From Paraferrimonas haliotis (GTDB lineage Bacteria > Pseudomonadota > Gammaproteobacteria > Enterobacterales > Shewanellaceae), in contig NZ_NRRB01000001.1 in NCBI RefSeq assembly GCF_002282895.1, forward strand, positions 62,001 to 126,000: 64,000 bases of DNA, read 5' to 3'. Positions 49,385 through 57,178 of the stretch are shown here, in pieces. The position numbers were made by a program, and so were the translations under genes. The number at the start of each line of letters is the position of its first letter. The first letter of the stretch is position 1. Under the pieces are notes generated by a model that was given only the letters and a program-made list of their open reading frames with translations, made no database searches and was not told the origin of the DNA.

Positions 49385-50558
49385 TTTCATCGACTTATTC
49401 TTAGACTCAGCGCCCTGGCTGTTACTTGGTTTGGTGCTTGCCGGAATCATTAAAGTGTTTGTGCCCATGGCATGGATGCAAAAGCAATTGGGCGGCAATG
49501 GCTTTAAACCCACCTTCAAAGCGGCATTATTAGGTGCGCCATTGCCACTGTGTTCCTGCGGTGTGATTCCCGCTGCTGTTGGTTTGCGCCGAGCGGGTGC
49601 TTCTAAAAGCGCAACCACAGCTTTTATGGTGGCGACGCCGGAAACTGGGGTCGATTCGGTTTCGGTTTCTGTGGTGTTGTTGGGGCCTTTTTTGGCCATC
49701 GTGCGGCCCATCGCCGCTATCACCAGCGCGATTGTAGCGGGCCTGTTGGTTGGACGGGATGACGATGCGGCAACAGAAACTGCAGCAGCCAAGCCTGCGG
49801 CGAGCGGTTGCTGTTCGAGCAAATCGGAGCCGGTGGTAAAAGCAAGCGGCTGCTGTTCGAGCAAATCAGAGCCGGTGACAAAAGCTAGTGGCTGCTGTTC
49901 GAGTAAATCGGAGCCCGTGGCAAAAGCTAGTGGTTGCTGTTCGAGTAAGCAAGATGTAGCCGTAAAGCCGCAAGCTTCGCTGTTAGCTAAGCTGACCGAA
50001 GGCCTGAAATTCGCGGCAACCGATTTAGTGCGCGATACCAGCATGTGGTTGCTGGTGGGCTTGTTCTTCGCAGCTTTGGTCACCACTTATGTGCCGGCAG
50101 ACTTTTTAGCCAAATGGGGTAACGGCTTGTTGGCCATGCTGGTGATGGTGCTGGTATCGGTACCTATGTACATTTGCGCAACGGCCTCAACGCCAATTGC
50201 CGCGGGTTTATTGCTTGCAGGCGTAAGTCCAGGGGCGGTGTTGGTGTTCATGCTGGCGGGTCCGGCCACCAATATTGCAACACTTGGAGTGATAACCAAA
50301 GAGCTTGGCAAGCGCGCCCTGTTCGGTTACCTCGGTGGTGTCTTAGGCTGCGCCATTTTATTTGGCTTATTGACTAACTTTGCCGTCTCACAATTGGGTA
50401 TTCAAGTGCAGCCACAAGTGGGTCATGAGCATCGACTGTTGCCGATGTGGTTAACGATTTCTACATCTGTGATATTGGCCATACTTATGGCGCGTGTGGC
50501 CATTAACAAACTCTTGCAATATCGGCAAAATGATTCCAAGCTAACCACTTCAAATTAG
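49371..50558 (+). CDS. SO_0444 family Cu/Zn efflux permease with a tandem Cys-Cys linker
   Basis: 395 residues of the COG0701 permease superfamily: two halves of membrane helices (FKAALLGAPLPLCSCGVIPA; GLLLAGVSPGAVLVFMLAGP). Between them lies a cytoplasmic linker with three 14-residue copies of SGCCSSKSEPVVKA-type sequence and a fourth partial copy, so four CC pairs. Context with ZntR supports export of zinc, copper or a similar soft metal. ATG 49371 has GGAG 8 nt upstream. Confidence 0.9.
   Translation: MLLNNFIDLFLDSAPWLLLGLVLAGIIKVFVPMAWMQKQLGGNGFKPTFKAALLGAPLPLCSCGVIPAAVGLRRAGASKSATTAFMVATPETGVDSVSVSVVLLGPFLAIVRPIAAITSAIVAGLLVGRDDDAATETAAAKPAASGCCSSKSEPVVKASGCCSSKSEPVTKASGCCSSKSEPVAKASGCCSSKQDVAVKPQASLLAKLTEGLKFAATDLVRDTSMWLLVGLFFAALVTTYVPADFLAKWGNGLLAMLVMVLVSVPMYICATASTPIAAGLLLAGVSPGAVLVFMLAGPATNIATLGVITKELGKRALFGYLGGVLGCAILFGLLTNFAVSQLGIQVQPQVGHEHRLLPMWLTISTSVILAILMARVAINKLLQYRQNDSKLTTSN
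49803..49946 (+). repeat. 42-bp in-frame tandem repeat encoding Cys-Cys modules
   Basis: Three full 42-bp units (49803-49844, 49845-49886, 49887-49928) and a partial fourth to about 49946. Each starts agyggytgctgttcgag and differs from the others at few positions, mostly synonymous or third bases. Encodes SGCC(SSKSEP) modules in the permease linker. Confidence 0.93.
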
Positions 50559-50568
50559 GGAGAAATCC

Positions 50569-51021
50569 ATGCAGTGGTTAGCGTTGAGCTTTGATGAGCT
50601 ATCGGTGGCGCAATTGTATCAAGTCATGCAATTGCGCAGTCGTGTTTTTGTTGTGGAGCAGGACTGCGTATACAACGATCTCGACGGTAAAGACACTCAA
50701 GTGGGTGTGGTTCATTTATTGGGCTTTGGCGATGACGGTCAGTTACACGCCTACCTGCGAGCCTTGCCTCATGGCGTTTCCTACCCCCAAGTAAGCATTG
50801 GCCGCATTGTTGTGGATCCCAGCATGCGTGGATTAGAGCTTGGGAAAAACTTAATTCTGCAAGGCATCGAGCTATGCCAAACCCAATGGCCCCACCAAGA
50901 CATTAAAATCGGCGCTCAAGCCCACCTTAAAGCTTTGTATGGCGCCTTTGGTTTTGAAGTCGATTCACCCGAATACCTTGAAGACGGTATTCCTCATGTG
51001 GACATGTTGTTAAAGCGCTAA
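50569..51021 (+). CDS. ElaA-like GNAT N-acetyltransferase
   Basis: 150 residues. LYQVMQLRSRVFVVEQDCVYND is the ElaA N-terminal signature, and IGRIVVDPSMRGLELGKNLI is the acetyl-CoA-binding motif. Substrate is unknown. Begins 10 nt after the permease stop with a GGGAGAAA SD, so it may be cotranscribed with it. Confidence 0.9.
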   Translation: MQWLALSFDELSVAQLYQVMQLRSRVFVVEQDCVYNDLDGKDTQVGVVHLLGFGDDGQLHAYLRALPHGVSYPQVSIGRIVVDPSMRGLELGKNLILQGIELCQTQWPHQDIKIGAQAHLKALYGAFGFEVDSPEYLEDGIPHVDMLLKR

Positions 51022-51052
51022 CGGCCGGTTCACTCATTTTAAGGACAGATTA

Positions 51053-51808
51053 ATGACAAAAGCATTCCATTTAGGCGTTAGTGCCGACCAATTAAACGGT
51101 GCGCAATTGGCCATTTTGCCCGGCGCTCCAGAGCGGGTAGAAAAAATTGCTGCAAGTCTTGATAACCCGGTTTTTTTAGCCAGTCAGCGCGAATTCTGTT
51201 TGTATCGGGGCGAGCTAAATGGCAAGCCACTGGTTGTATGCTCAACCGGAATCGGTGGCCCGTCGACGTCTATAGCAGTGGAAGAGTTGGCGCAAATGGG
51301 CATAACCACCTTTTTGCGAGTGGGCACCACAGGCGCCATTCAACCGCAAGTCAATGTTGGCGATCTCATCATAACCCAAGCTTCCGTTCGACTGGATGGC
51401 GCTAGCTTGCACTTTGCCCCGCTAAGCTATCCGGCGAGCGCGGATTTCTTTGCCACTCAAGCCATGGTTAATGCGGCGCAACAACAGCAACTTACTTACC
51501 ACGTAGGCATTACCGCTTCGAGCGATACCTTTTATCCGGGGCAAGAACGCTACGACACCCACTCGGGTTATGTGGTCGACTCGCTGCAGGGTAGCATGAA
51601 GCAATGGCAGCAACTGGGCGTACTAAACTATGAGATGGAATCCGCCACTTTGTTTACTCAGTGTAACGCCTTGGGCTTAAAGGCAGCCTGCGTGGCAGGG
51701 GTATTAATTAATCGTGCCGGTGGTGAAATTCCGGATCAAGCCACCATTGCATTAGCGGAAGATCGCGCCATTTCAACCGTGGTAGCGGCAGCTAACTTAT
51801 TGATTTAA
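51053..51808 (+). CDS. udp: Uridine phosphorylase
   Basis: 251 residues of the NP-1 nucleoside phosphorylase family: LAILPGAPERVEKIA, FLRVGTTGAIQPQVNVGDL and NYEMESATLFTQ (the Glu-Met-Glu ribose-binding segment). Cleaves uridine to uracil and ribose-1-phosphate. Confidence 0.94.
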   Translation: MTKAFHLGVSADQLNGAQLAILPGAPERVEKIAASLDNPVFLASQREFCLYRGELNGKPLVVCSTGIGGPSTSIAVEELAQMGITTFLRVGTTGAIQPQVNVGDLIITQASVRLDGASLHFAPLSYPASADFFATQAMVNAAQQQQLTYHVGITASSDTFYPGQERYDTHSGYVVDSLQGSMKQWQQLGVLNYEMESATLFTQCNALGLKAACVAGVLINRAGGEIPDQATIALAEDRAISTVVAAANLLI

Positions 51809-51905
51809 ATTAATTGAGTAATTTAGTTTACCGTAATATTTGACATATTATGTCAATCGGTTCACAGTTATACCCAGGTTAAGAATAACTAAGTGAGGTT
51901 TGTCT

Positions 51906-52358
51906 ATGTGGTCTAATCCTGCAGTTGTGTGGGTAGTCGTTGGCATTCTTATGATGCTCGCGGAGTTGATTATTCCCGGTGGCGTTATCTTCTTCCTTGG
52001 GTTATCGGCGCTGCTCGTCGGCGGCCTCATAGGTCTTGGCCTAATTAGCAGTTGGGTAATCGCGGTTACCGTTTGGTTCATTCTGTCGATTGTTCTAACA
52101 CTGTCACTTCGACAACTGGTTCAAAAGCACTTCGGTGGTGACATAAGCCACCAAAATACCGATGAAGAGTTTAGCCTTCATGGGCAAACTGCCGATGTTA
52201 TAGAGCCCATAGGCCCTGGTCAAAGTCAAGGTCGAGTGCGCTTTCAAGGAACCACTTGGACCGCGGTTTCTGATGGCCGAGAGATAGCGGTCGGCGAAGA
52301 AGTGGTGGTGGTTTGTCGCGAGAATATTGGCTTACTTGTGGAGCCGAAAACCGCCTGA
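51906..52358 (+). CDS. NfeD family membrane protein
   Basis: 150 residues: hydrophobic helices (VVWVVVGILMMLAELIIPGG; FFLGLSALLVGGLIGLGL) followed by a C-terminal OB-fold domain (GRVRFQGTTWTAVSDG). ATG 51906 follows GAGG by 7 nt. Short NfeD1b-type proteins pair with SPFH/stomatin proteins; two follow directly here. Confidence 0.92.
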   Translation: MWSNPAVVWVVVGILMMLAELIIPGGVIFFLGLSALLVGGLIGLGLISSWVIAVTVWFILSIVLTLSLRQLVQKHFGGDISHQNTDEEFSLHGQTADVIEPIGPGQSQGRVRFQGTTWTAVSDGREIAVGEEVVVVCRENIGLLVEPKTA

Positions 52359-52400
52359 GCAACTATCTATACCAACATTACCGAATAAGAGGGAGTCGTT

Positions 52401-53318
52401 ATGTTCGGATTTACCTTAATCATCTTGCTTCTGCTGTTTATTTTGTGGAAGTTGATGCTTGTTGTACCCATGCGCGAAGTGAACGTGATTGAGCGTTTAG
52501 GTAAGTTTCGTGCGGTGTTGCAGCCGGGATTTCATATCCTAATTCCGTTTTTTGATCGAGTGGCTTATCGTCATGACACCCGTGAAGAAGTGCTCGATGT
52601 CCCACCTCAAAGTTGTATCTCAAAGGACAACATTCAAATTGAAGTGGATGGCTTGGTTTACATAAAAGTTATCGACGGTCATAAGGCCAGTTACGGTATC
52701 GAAGATTATCGTTTGGCTTCTATTAATTTGGCGCAAACAACCATGCGCTCTGAAATTGGTAAGCTGTCGTTGAGCCAGACGTTTTCTGAGCGGGAAGCGT
52801 TGAATGAATCGATAGTTCGCGAAATTGATATTGCATCGGACCCTTGGGGCATTAAGGTGCTTCGTTATGAGATCAAAAACATTACCCCAAGCCGCCATGT
52901 GATTCATACCCTTGAAAAGCAAATGGAAGCTGAGCGTTCTAAACGTGCCGAAATTACTACGGCGCGGGCACACAAAGAGGCCATGATTAACCTTTCCGAA
53001 GGTGAGCGGCAATACGCTATTAATATCTCAGAAGGCGAGAAGCAAAAGCGTATTAATGAAGCCTTAGGTACCGCCAAAGAAATTGAGATTATTGCAGATG
53101 CGAAGGCGCAAGGTATGAACCTTGTGAGCGCCGCCATTGCTAAACCCGGCGGTGATGACGCCATGCAAATGCAACTGCAAGAAGAGTTTATCGACCAAAT
53201 GGGCGAGGTACTTCAAAACACCGAAGTGTCGGTGGTCCCCAATGACTTGGCCAGGATTCAGGGCATGTTCGAAGGCATCAACCAAGTGGGCGATAGCTTA
53301 AAAGGAGGTAAGGCATGA
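52401..53318 (+). CDS. SPFH/Band 7 (stomatin-like, QmcA-type) protein, copy 1
   Basis: 305 residues: N-terminal membrane segment, then the SPFH domain (VIERLGKFRAVLQPGFHILI; DVPPQSCISKDNIQIEVDG), followed by a charged coiled-coil (RAEITTARAHKEAMINLSEG). Oligomeric membrane-domain scaffold in the family. Overlaps copy 2 by 4 nt. Confidence 0.92.
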   Translation: MFGFTLIILLLLFILWKLMLVVPMREVNVIERLGKFRAVLQPGFHILIPFFDRVAYRHDTREEVLDVPPQSCISKDNIQIEVDGLVYIKVIDGHKASYGIEDYRLASINLAQTTMRSEIGKLSLSQTFSEREALNESIVREIDIASDPWGIKVLRYEIKNITPSRHVIHTLEKQMEAERSKRAEITTARAHKEAMINLSEGERQYAINISEGEKQKRINEALGTAKEIEIIADAKAQGMNLVSAAIAKPGGDDAMQMQLQEEFIDQMGEVLQNTEVSVVPNDLARIQGMFEGINQVGDSLKGGKA

Positions 53319-54238
53319 ACGCACCAGTAGATTTAAATATGCTGGCCATGGCGATATGGGGCATTTTGTTCCTCATCTTTATGGTTCAGCTGATTCGTTC
53401 TATTCGCTTGGTGCCTACCAAATCAGCCTATGTCGTTGAGCGTCTCGGCAAATACCATGGCACTTTGGAAGCGGGCTTTCACGCCCTCATTCCGTTCATC
53501 GATAAAGTTGCATACGTGCATGATCTTAAAGAGGAAACCATCGATGTTCCGCCACAAGAGTGCTTCTCGAAAGATGAAGTAAACGTGGAAGTTGATGGGG
53601 TGATCTACATTTCGGTTATGGATCCTGTGAAAGCGAGCTATGGCATCACAGATTATCGCTACGCCGCCATGCAGTTGGCTCAAACCACCACGCGTTCGGT
53701 TATTGGTACCTTAGAGCTGGATAGAACTTTCGAAGAGCGGGATTTGATCAGTGCCAAAGTGGTGGATGTATTGGACAAAGCCGGCCACATTTGGGGGATT
53801 AAAGTTCACCGCTATGAGATTAAGAACATCAGTCCGCCGGAGACGGTCAAAAATGCCATGGAAATGCAGGTGAATGCGGAGCGAGAAAAACGAGCCTTGC
53901 TGGCCAAGAGCGAAGGTGAGAAGCAAAGCCAAATTAATCGTTCAGAAGGGATAAAATCAGAAATGATTAATGTCTCTGAAGGTGAAATGCAAAAACGCAT
54001 TAATGAGGCAGAAGGTAAAGCTCAGGAGATTCTCTCAATTGCCGCAGCGACGGCTGAATCCATCAATAAGTTGGCTGAGGCCATTAATGCGCCGGGCGGT
54101 AAGCAATCGCTAGAAATGCAGTTAGGCAGCCGCTATTTGAAGCAAATTAAAGGCATTCAAGGCGACAACAATAAGGTGATTTTGCCGGGTAACATGCTGG
54201 ATTACGCCGCTTGGATGAAAGGGATTAAGCAAAAGTAA
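53315..54238 (+). CDS. SPFH/Band 7 (stomatin-like) protein, copy 2
   Basis: 307 residues, a divergent paralogue of the preceding gene: VERLGKYHGTLEAGFHALIP, DVPPQECFSKDEVNVEVDG and a three-fold coiled-coil motif built on INRSEG/INVSEG/INEAEG. Both copies retain the same conserved core but differ in the N-terminal anchor and C-terminus, so they may form a hetero-oligomer. Ends in a strong terminator. Confidence 0.92.
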   Translation: MNAPVDLNMLAMAIWGILFLIFMVQLIRSIRLVPTKSAYVVERLGKYHGTLEAGFHALIPFIDKVAYVHDLKEETIDVPPQECFSKDEVNVEVDGVIYISVMDPVKASYGITDYRYAAMQLAQTTTRSVIGTLELDRTFEERDLISAKVVDVLDKAGHIWGIKVHRYEIKNISPPETVKNAMEMQVNAEREKRALLAKSEGEKQSQINRSEGIKSEMINVSEGEMQKRINEAEGKAQEILSIAAATAESINKLAEAINAPGGKQSLEMQLGSRYLKQIKGIQGDNNKVILPGNMLDYAAWMKGIKQK

Positions 54239-54267
54239 GATACTGATTAGCGACATCCGTTGAAGAA

Positions 54268-54301
54268 AGTCAGCACTTAGATCTAGGTGCTGACTTTTTT
54301 T
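54268..54301 (+). terminator. Terminator of the nfeD-SPFH operon
   Basis: Near-perfect 28-bp palindrome AGTCAGCACTTAGA...TCTAGGTGCTGACT with one wobble, followed by TTTTTTT. Confidence 0.9.
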
Positions 54302-54477
54302 GTGCTCAAAAGTTAACCAACAGTTTCTCGGTGTAACTTGGCTGTAACGCTTACGCATTTTTGTGTGAAATTTACAAAAATGGATGGTGCGATAGTGTGA
54401 GAGCTCTCTAAGAAAGTAACTAAAAGCGCGTTGTAGCGATGTTTGCCACAGTATTTACTGGAAGTTTTGTTCAAAAT

Positions 54478-54500
54478 GCTCGCTCTTAATTTGAGCGAGT
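54478..54500 (+). other. Hairpin just upstream of the YgjV-like gene
   Basis: Inverted repeat CTCGCTC / GAGCGAG with a TTAATTT loop, ending 11 nt before the GTG start. The right arm is the only SD-like purine stretch, so folding could limit translation. Confidence 0.45.
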
Positions 54501-54509
54501 ATCAACACT

Positions 54510-55022
54510 GTGGCGACGATAGATTGGCTAGCGCAAGCACTGGGATTTATTTCGATGGGGATCGGTTGGTATGCCGTTAGCCGTCGCGATGATCTGGGCT
54601 TTATTAGCTTCAATTTGGCCTCCGCATTGATTGCTTCCCTGCATTTTGCATTGCTGGACTCTATGGTGCTGGCAACCATAATGCTATTAAGCGGCCTACG
54701 CTTTGCAATAAGCTTAAAATCAAGGCGAAAACCTTGGGTTTGGCTGTTTGTTGGCGGCGCGCTGTTGCAAGGCTTGGCACTTGCGCAATATTGGTATGAG
54801 TGGTTCGCCATTGTCGCTTCAATGATTTCAAGCTGGGCGGTTTTCGTAACCCGAGGAAAGCGCTTAAGAGAAAGCTTATTACTTTGCAACGGCTTGAACT
54901 TGATTAACGCCGTTGGCGTGATGTCGTGGTCCACTATCTTATATTGCAGCGGCACCCTAGTAACCCTCGCTTATCGCCTCCTAAAAAGCGAGTTCAACAG
55001 CTCCCAGCTCCAACACCAGTAA
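54510..55022 (+). CDS. YgjV family inner-membrane protein
   Basis: 170 residues and about five short membrane helices; WLAQALGFISMGIGWYAVSR and ASLHFALLDSMVLATIML match the Imp-YgjV family of unknown function. GTG start at 54510 with no strong SD. A long opposite-strand frame inside it is a shadow. Confidence 0.82.
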   Translation: MATIDWLAQALGFISMGIGWYAVSRRDDLGFISFNLASALIASLHFALLDSMVLATIMLLSGLRFAISLKSRRKPWVWLFVGGALLQGLALAQYWYEWFAIVASMISSWAVFVTRGKRLRESLLLCNGLNLINAVGVMSWSTILYCSGTLVTLAYRLLKSEFNSSQLQHQ

Positions 55023-55028
55023 CCCAAT

Positions 55029-55075
55029 GGGGACGTACCCCAAAGCCCTTCGCCAAAAGCGTGGGGACGTACCCC
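55029..55075 (+). repeat. Two GGGGACGTACCCC repeats (REP-like)
   Basis: Identical 13-mers at 55029-55041 and 55063-55075; the second is followed by TGTGGATAA, as is the copy at 55716. The element is nearly palindromic (GGGG-ACGT-CCCC with one extra A). Confidence 0.75.
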
Positions 55076-55112
55076 TGTGGATAACTCCAAGCTGTCATCG
55101 CGCGTTTTCTGC

Positions 55113-55242
55113 AGGCAAAAAAATGGCCTCAACAAGTGAGGCCTAAAAATATCTAATCACATTAGCAAGGGAGATTTGGTGGGTAACCAACTCGTTACCC
55201 GATGACTTTAGTATCGCCCAAGCTTGTGAAAAGCGATGTGTG
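55113..55242. repeat. 130-bp direct repeat, copy 1
   Basis: 125 of 130 positions match copy 2 at 55540-55669. Contains two hairpins: GGCCTCA/TGAGGCC with an A tract on its left (a minus-strand terminator) and GGGTAAC/GTTACCC. Copy 1 lies downstream of the small minus-strand gene. Confidence 0.9.
55117..55143 (-). terminator. Minus-strand terminator inside repeat copy 1
   Basis: Stem GGCCTCA / TGAGGCC with a 5-nt loop, followed on the minus strand by ATTTTTTT. Ends transcription of the small gene at 55279-55431. The same structure occurs in copy 2 at 55544-55570. Confidence 0.75.
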
Positions 55243-55278
55243 GTTTATTAAAAAATTTGTGGTCTATTAGTCGTTAAC

Positions 55279-55431
55279 TTACTTGCTTAGATAAAGGTAT
55301 GAAGCTGCCGAAATGGTTGCGAGAATAATTGGCAAAATAGCGACTTCCCAAAACGATAGATAGGAAGCAGAAGTACCGATAACACTGGTCATGATAATTA
55401 ATATTAGCCAAGCAACTTTGGTCTTATTCAT
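55279..55431 (-). CDS. Small two-helix membrane protein, 50 residues
   Basis: ATG at 55431 (minus) with AAAGG about 9 nt upstream opens 50 codons: MNKTKVAWLILIIMTSVIG starts a first hydrophobic helix, and VAILPIILATISAASYLYL forms a second before a Lys and TAA. It lies between two 130-bp repeats, and a minus-strand terminator lies downstream in repeat copy 1. No family recognised. The good SD, hydrophobicity pattern and terminator support a real gene, but length limits certainty. Confidence 0.6.
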   Translation of the reverse strand: MNKTKVAWLILIIMTSVIGTSASYLSFWEVAILPIILATISAASYLYLSK

Positions 55432-55539
55432 TTTAGAGTACCTTTTGATTCAATTCCGCTGCTTAATGGTTATCAAGAATACACTGTAGTCGATTAAACA
55501 AGGAAAGGACCAAAATTAGATGAATTGGTATTGGTTAAA

Positions 55540-55669
55540 AGGCAAAAAAATGGCCTCAACAGGTGAGGCCTAAAAGTATCTAATCACATTAGCAAGGGAG
55601 ATTTGATGGGTAACCATCTCGTTACCCGATGACTTTAGTATTGCCCAAGCTTGTGAAAAGCGATGTGTG
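55540..55669. repeat. 130-bp direct repeat, copy 2
   Basis: Second copy with five substitutions relative to 55113-55242, same length. Both hairpins are conserved: one substitution lies in each hairpin loop and none in the stems. Confidence 0.9.
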
Positions 55670-55715
55670 CTTGCTCGATGCATTTGTGTGGAGAACAGCG
55701 CTGCCCCAGATAAAA

Positions 55716-55751
55716 GGGACGTACCCCTGTGGATAAGCGGGGTACGTCCCC
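55716..55751. repeat. Inverted pair of GGGACGTACCCC elements
   Basis: Arms GGGACGTACCCC (55716-55727) and GGGGTACGTCCC (55739-55750) flank an 11-nt loop, TGTGGATAAGC: a BIME-like hairpin. A further half-site TACGTCCCC occurs at 55839-55847, just inside the element. Confidence 0.75.
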
Positions 55752-55757
55752 AAAAGC

Positions 55758-55793
55758 AAAAAGCGGGATGCCATTGCTGGCATCCCGCTTTTT
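55758..55793 (-). terminator. Original fis terminator, stranded at attL
   Basis: Perfect 16-bp inverted repeat AAAAAGCGGGATGCCA / TGGCATCCCGCTTTTT with a TTGC loop. On the minus strand it lies 20 nt beyond the fis stop-codon remnant in attL, where a fis terminator is expected. It is now about 7.3 kb from fis. Confidence 0.85.
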
Positions 55794-55809
55794 GATGAAC
55801 TGCAGCTAA

Positions 55810-55831
55810 CTGCTTAGTTCATGCCGTATTT
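55810..55831. other. attL core (fis 3'-end duplicate)
   Basis: Shares 22 identical bases with 63132-63153, including CTTAGTTCATGCCGTATT: the fis stop codon and codons for KYGMN read on the minus strand. Similarity decays on both sides, giving sharp edges. Confidence 0.92.
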
Positions 55832-55958
55832 ACTAATATACGTCCCCATAAAACCTCAAATTTGTACAGCGGAATTGTTTAGTGCATTTAAATCAATGAC
55901 TTTTAGGTATCTTTGTTTACCTTTGTTACGTTTTGTCTTATTCTTTCTGGAATGATTT

Positions 55959-55980
55959 GTGGGTAAATTTGTGGGTAAAA
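55959..55980 (+). promoter_or_regulatory. Paired integrase arm-type sites at the left end
   Basis: Two tandem GTGGGTAAA units spaced 12 bp start to start (GTGGGTAAATTT then GTGGGTAAAA). They run into the integrase ATG at 55982 and replace a normal SD. The same pair occurs at 63051-63073 in the same orientation. Confidence 0.75.
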
Positions 55981-55981
55981 A

Positions 55982-57178
55982 ATGTCTTTATCTGATACAA
56001 AGCTAAAATCTTTACTGGGAAAAACTCATGCTGGGACTTGTGCGAAAAAGCTCAGTGATAGAGATGGATTAACCATTTACTGGTCTCCAAAAGGAAAGCT
56101 TTCATTCTATTTTAGATTTAGATTTCACGGAAAAGGACAGCAACTTAAACTAGGGACTTACCCGCTGCTCTCTCTAAAAGTTGCGAGGAAGAAAGCGGAA
56201 GTATGTAAGAAATGGCTTGAAGAAGGGCATAATCCAGTTACCCAAATTAAGCTAGTTTCGGAGCAAAAACTAACCCCAGTTACGGTTGAATGCGCTCTTG
56301 AATACTGGATAGATAAGTACGCCAAAACCAAAAGGAAAAATTGGGCAAAGACTCAACAACAATTTAAAGCTTATATATATCCAAAGATAGGTAACTTGCC
56401 AGTCGAACAATGCGAAACTAGGCATTGGATTGTTGTTTTCGAAGAATATGCGGAGAAGTCCCCAGTTGGTGCAGGCTATGCCTTTCAAGCGTCCAAGCAA
56501 GCCCTAAAGTATTGTAAGAATAGAAAATATGCGTACAGCAATGCTTTAGATGAATTAAATATTAGTGACGTTGCTAAAAGCCAGACCCCGAAAGATAGAG
56601 TTTTATCGCTAGTTGAACTTAGGGACATTCTTGCTTGGGCAAAGGACTATAAATTGTCGTCTTACTATCAATGGCTAGCCGTTCTATTAATTTACACGGG
56701 GGCTAGGACTCAGGAAGTGAGGCTCTCAGAGTCTAAGGAATGGGATTTAGAGGCTAAGGTTTGGACGGTTCCTAGATCTCACAGTAAAAATAATAAAGTC
56801 ATTACTCGACCAATACCTTGCGAAATTATCCCGTTAATTAAATTCCTACTAGCTGATAATCCAAGGTACTTACTTGGGGAACTGAAGCGACCAGAGGCTG
56901 TTAGCACGTATGCGTCAAGTTTAAATAAAAGGCTAGGTCACTCCAAATGGAATTGGCATGATATTAGAAGGAGCTTTAGCACTTTTTTAAATGAAGCTGA
57001 GGAGGATACTTTTATTATTGAAATGCTCTTGGGGCACTCGATAGGTGGAGTTGCTGCGCATTACGATAAAGCACCACGGCTAGAGCAAAAGCGCAGAGTT
57101 TATAGACGATGGGAACGATTATTGAGCGGTGCTAGTGACAATGTTTTTGTATTAAGGAGCGCTAACGGTGCTGAGTGA
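55982..57178 (+). CDS. int: P4-type tyrosine integrase
   Basis: 398 residues: N-terminal DUF4102-like arm-binding domain (GLTIYWSPKGKLSFYFRFRF; LGTYPLLSLKVARKKAE), core-binding domain, and catalytic domain with R242 (YTGARTQEVR), H326 and R329 (WHDIRRS), H352 (LLGHS) and nucleophile Y361 (AHYDKA). Catalyses insertion into and excision from the fis 3' end. Rich in AGA, AGG and ATA codons compared with flanking chromosomal genes. It overlaps the next gene by 11 nt. Confidence 0.95.
   Translation: MSLSDTKLKSLLGKTHAGTCAKKLSDRDGLTIYWSPKGKLSFYFRFRFHGKGQQLKLGTYPLLSLKVARKKAEVCKKWLEEGHNPVTQIKLVSEQKLTPVTVECALEYWIDKYAKTKRKNWAKTQQQFKAYIYPKIGNLPVEQCETRHWIVVFEEYAEKSPVGAGYAFQASKQALKYCKNRKYAYSNALDELNISDVAKSQTPKDRVLSLVELRDILAWAKDYKLSSYYQWLAVLLIYTGARTQEVRLSESKEWDLEAKVWTVPRSHSKNNKVITRPIPCEIIPLIKFLLADNPRYLLGELKRPEAVSTYASSLNKRLGHSKWNWHDIRRSFSTFLNEAEEDTFIIEMLLGHSIGGVAAHYDKAPRLEQKRRVYRRWERLLSGASDNVFVLRSANGAE

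Larger units (their letters stand above)
55023..55809. other. Gene-poor repeat region between ygjV and the integrated element
   Basis: About 790 bp. It holds several GGGGACGTACCCC palindromic repeats, two 130-bp direct repeats flanking a small minus-strand gene, and, at its right end, the original fis terminator. Before the element inserted, this stretch lay directly downstream of fis. No larger gene is supportable. Confidence 0.7.

Noticed and set aside
49803..49946. Tandem repeats considered as a CRISPR array
   Set aside because: Units are contiguous 42-bp in-frame coding repeats without spacers.
49349..50086. 245-codon minus-strand frame opposite the permease
   Set aside because: Its sequence is a mirror of the 42-bp repeats; the plus-strand frame has SD, family motifs and operon context.
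54455..54955. 166-codon minus-strand frame opposite the YgjV-like gene
   Set aside because: No SD or recognisable motif; the plus strand encodes a recognised family with normal hydrophobic pattern.
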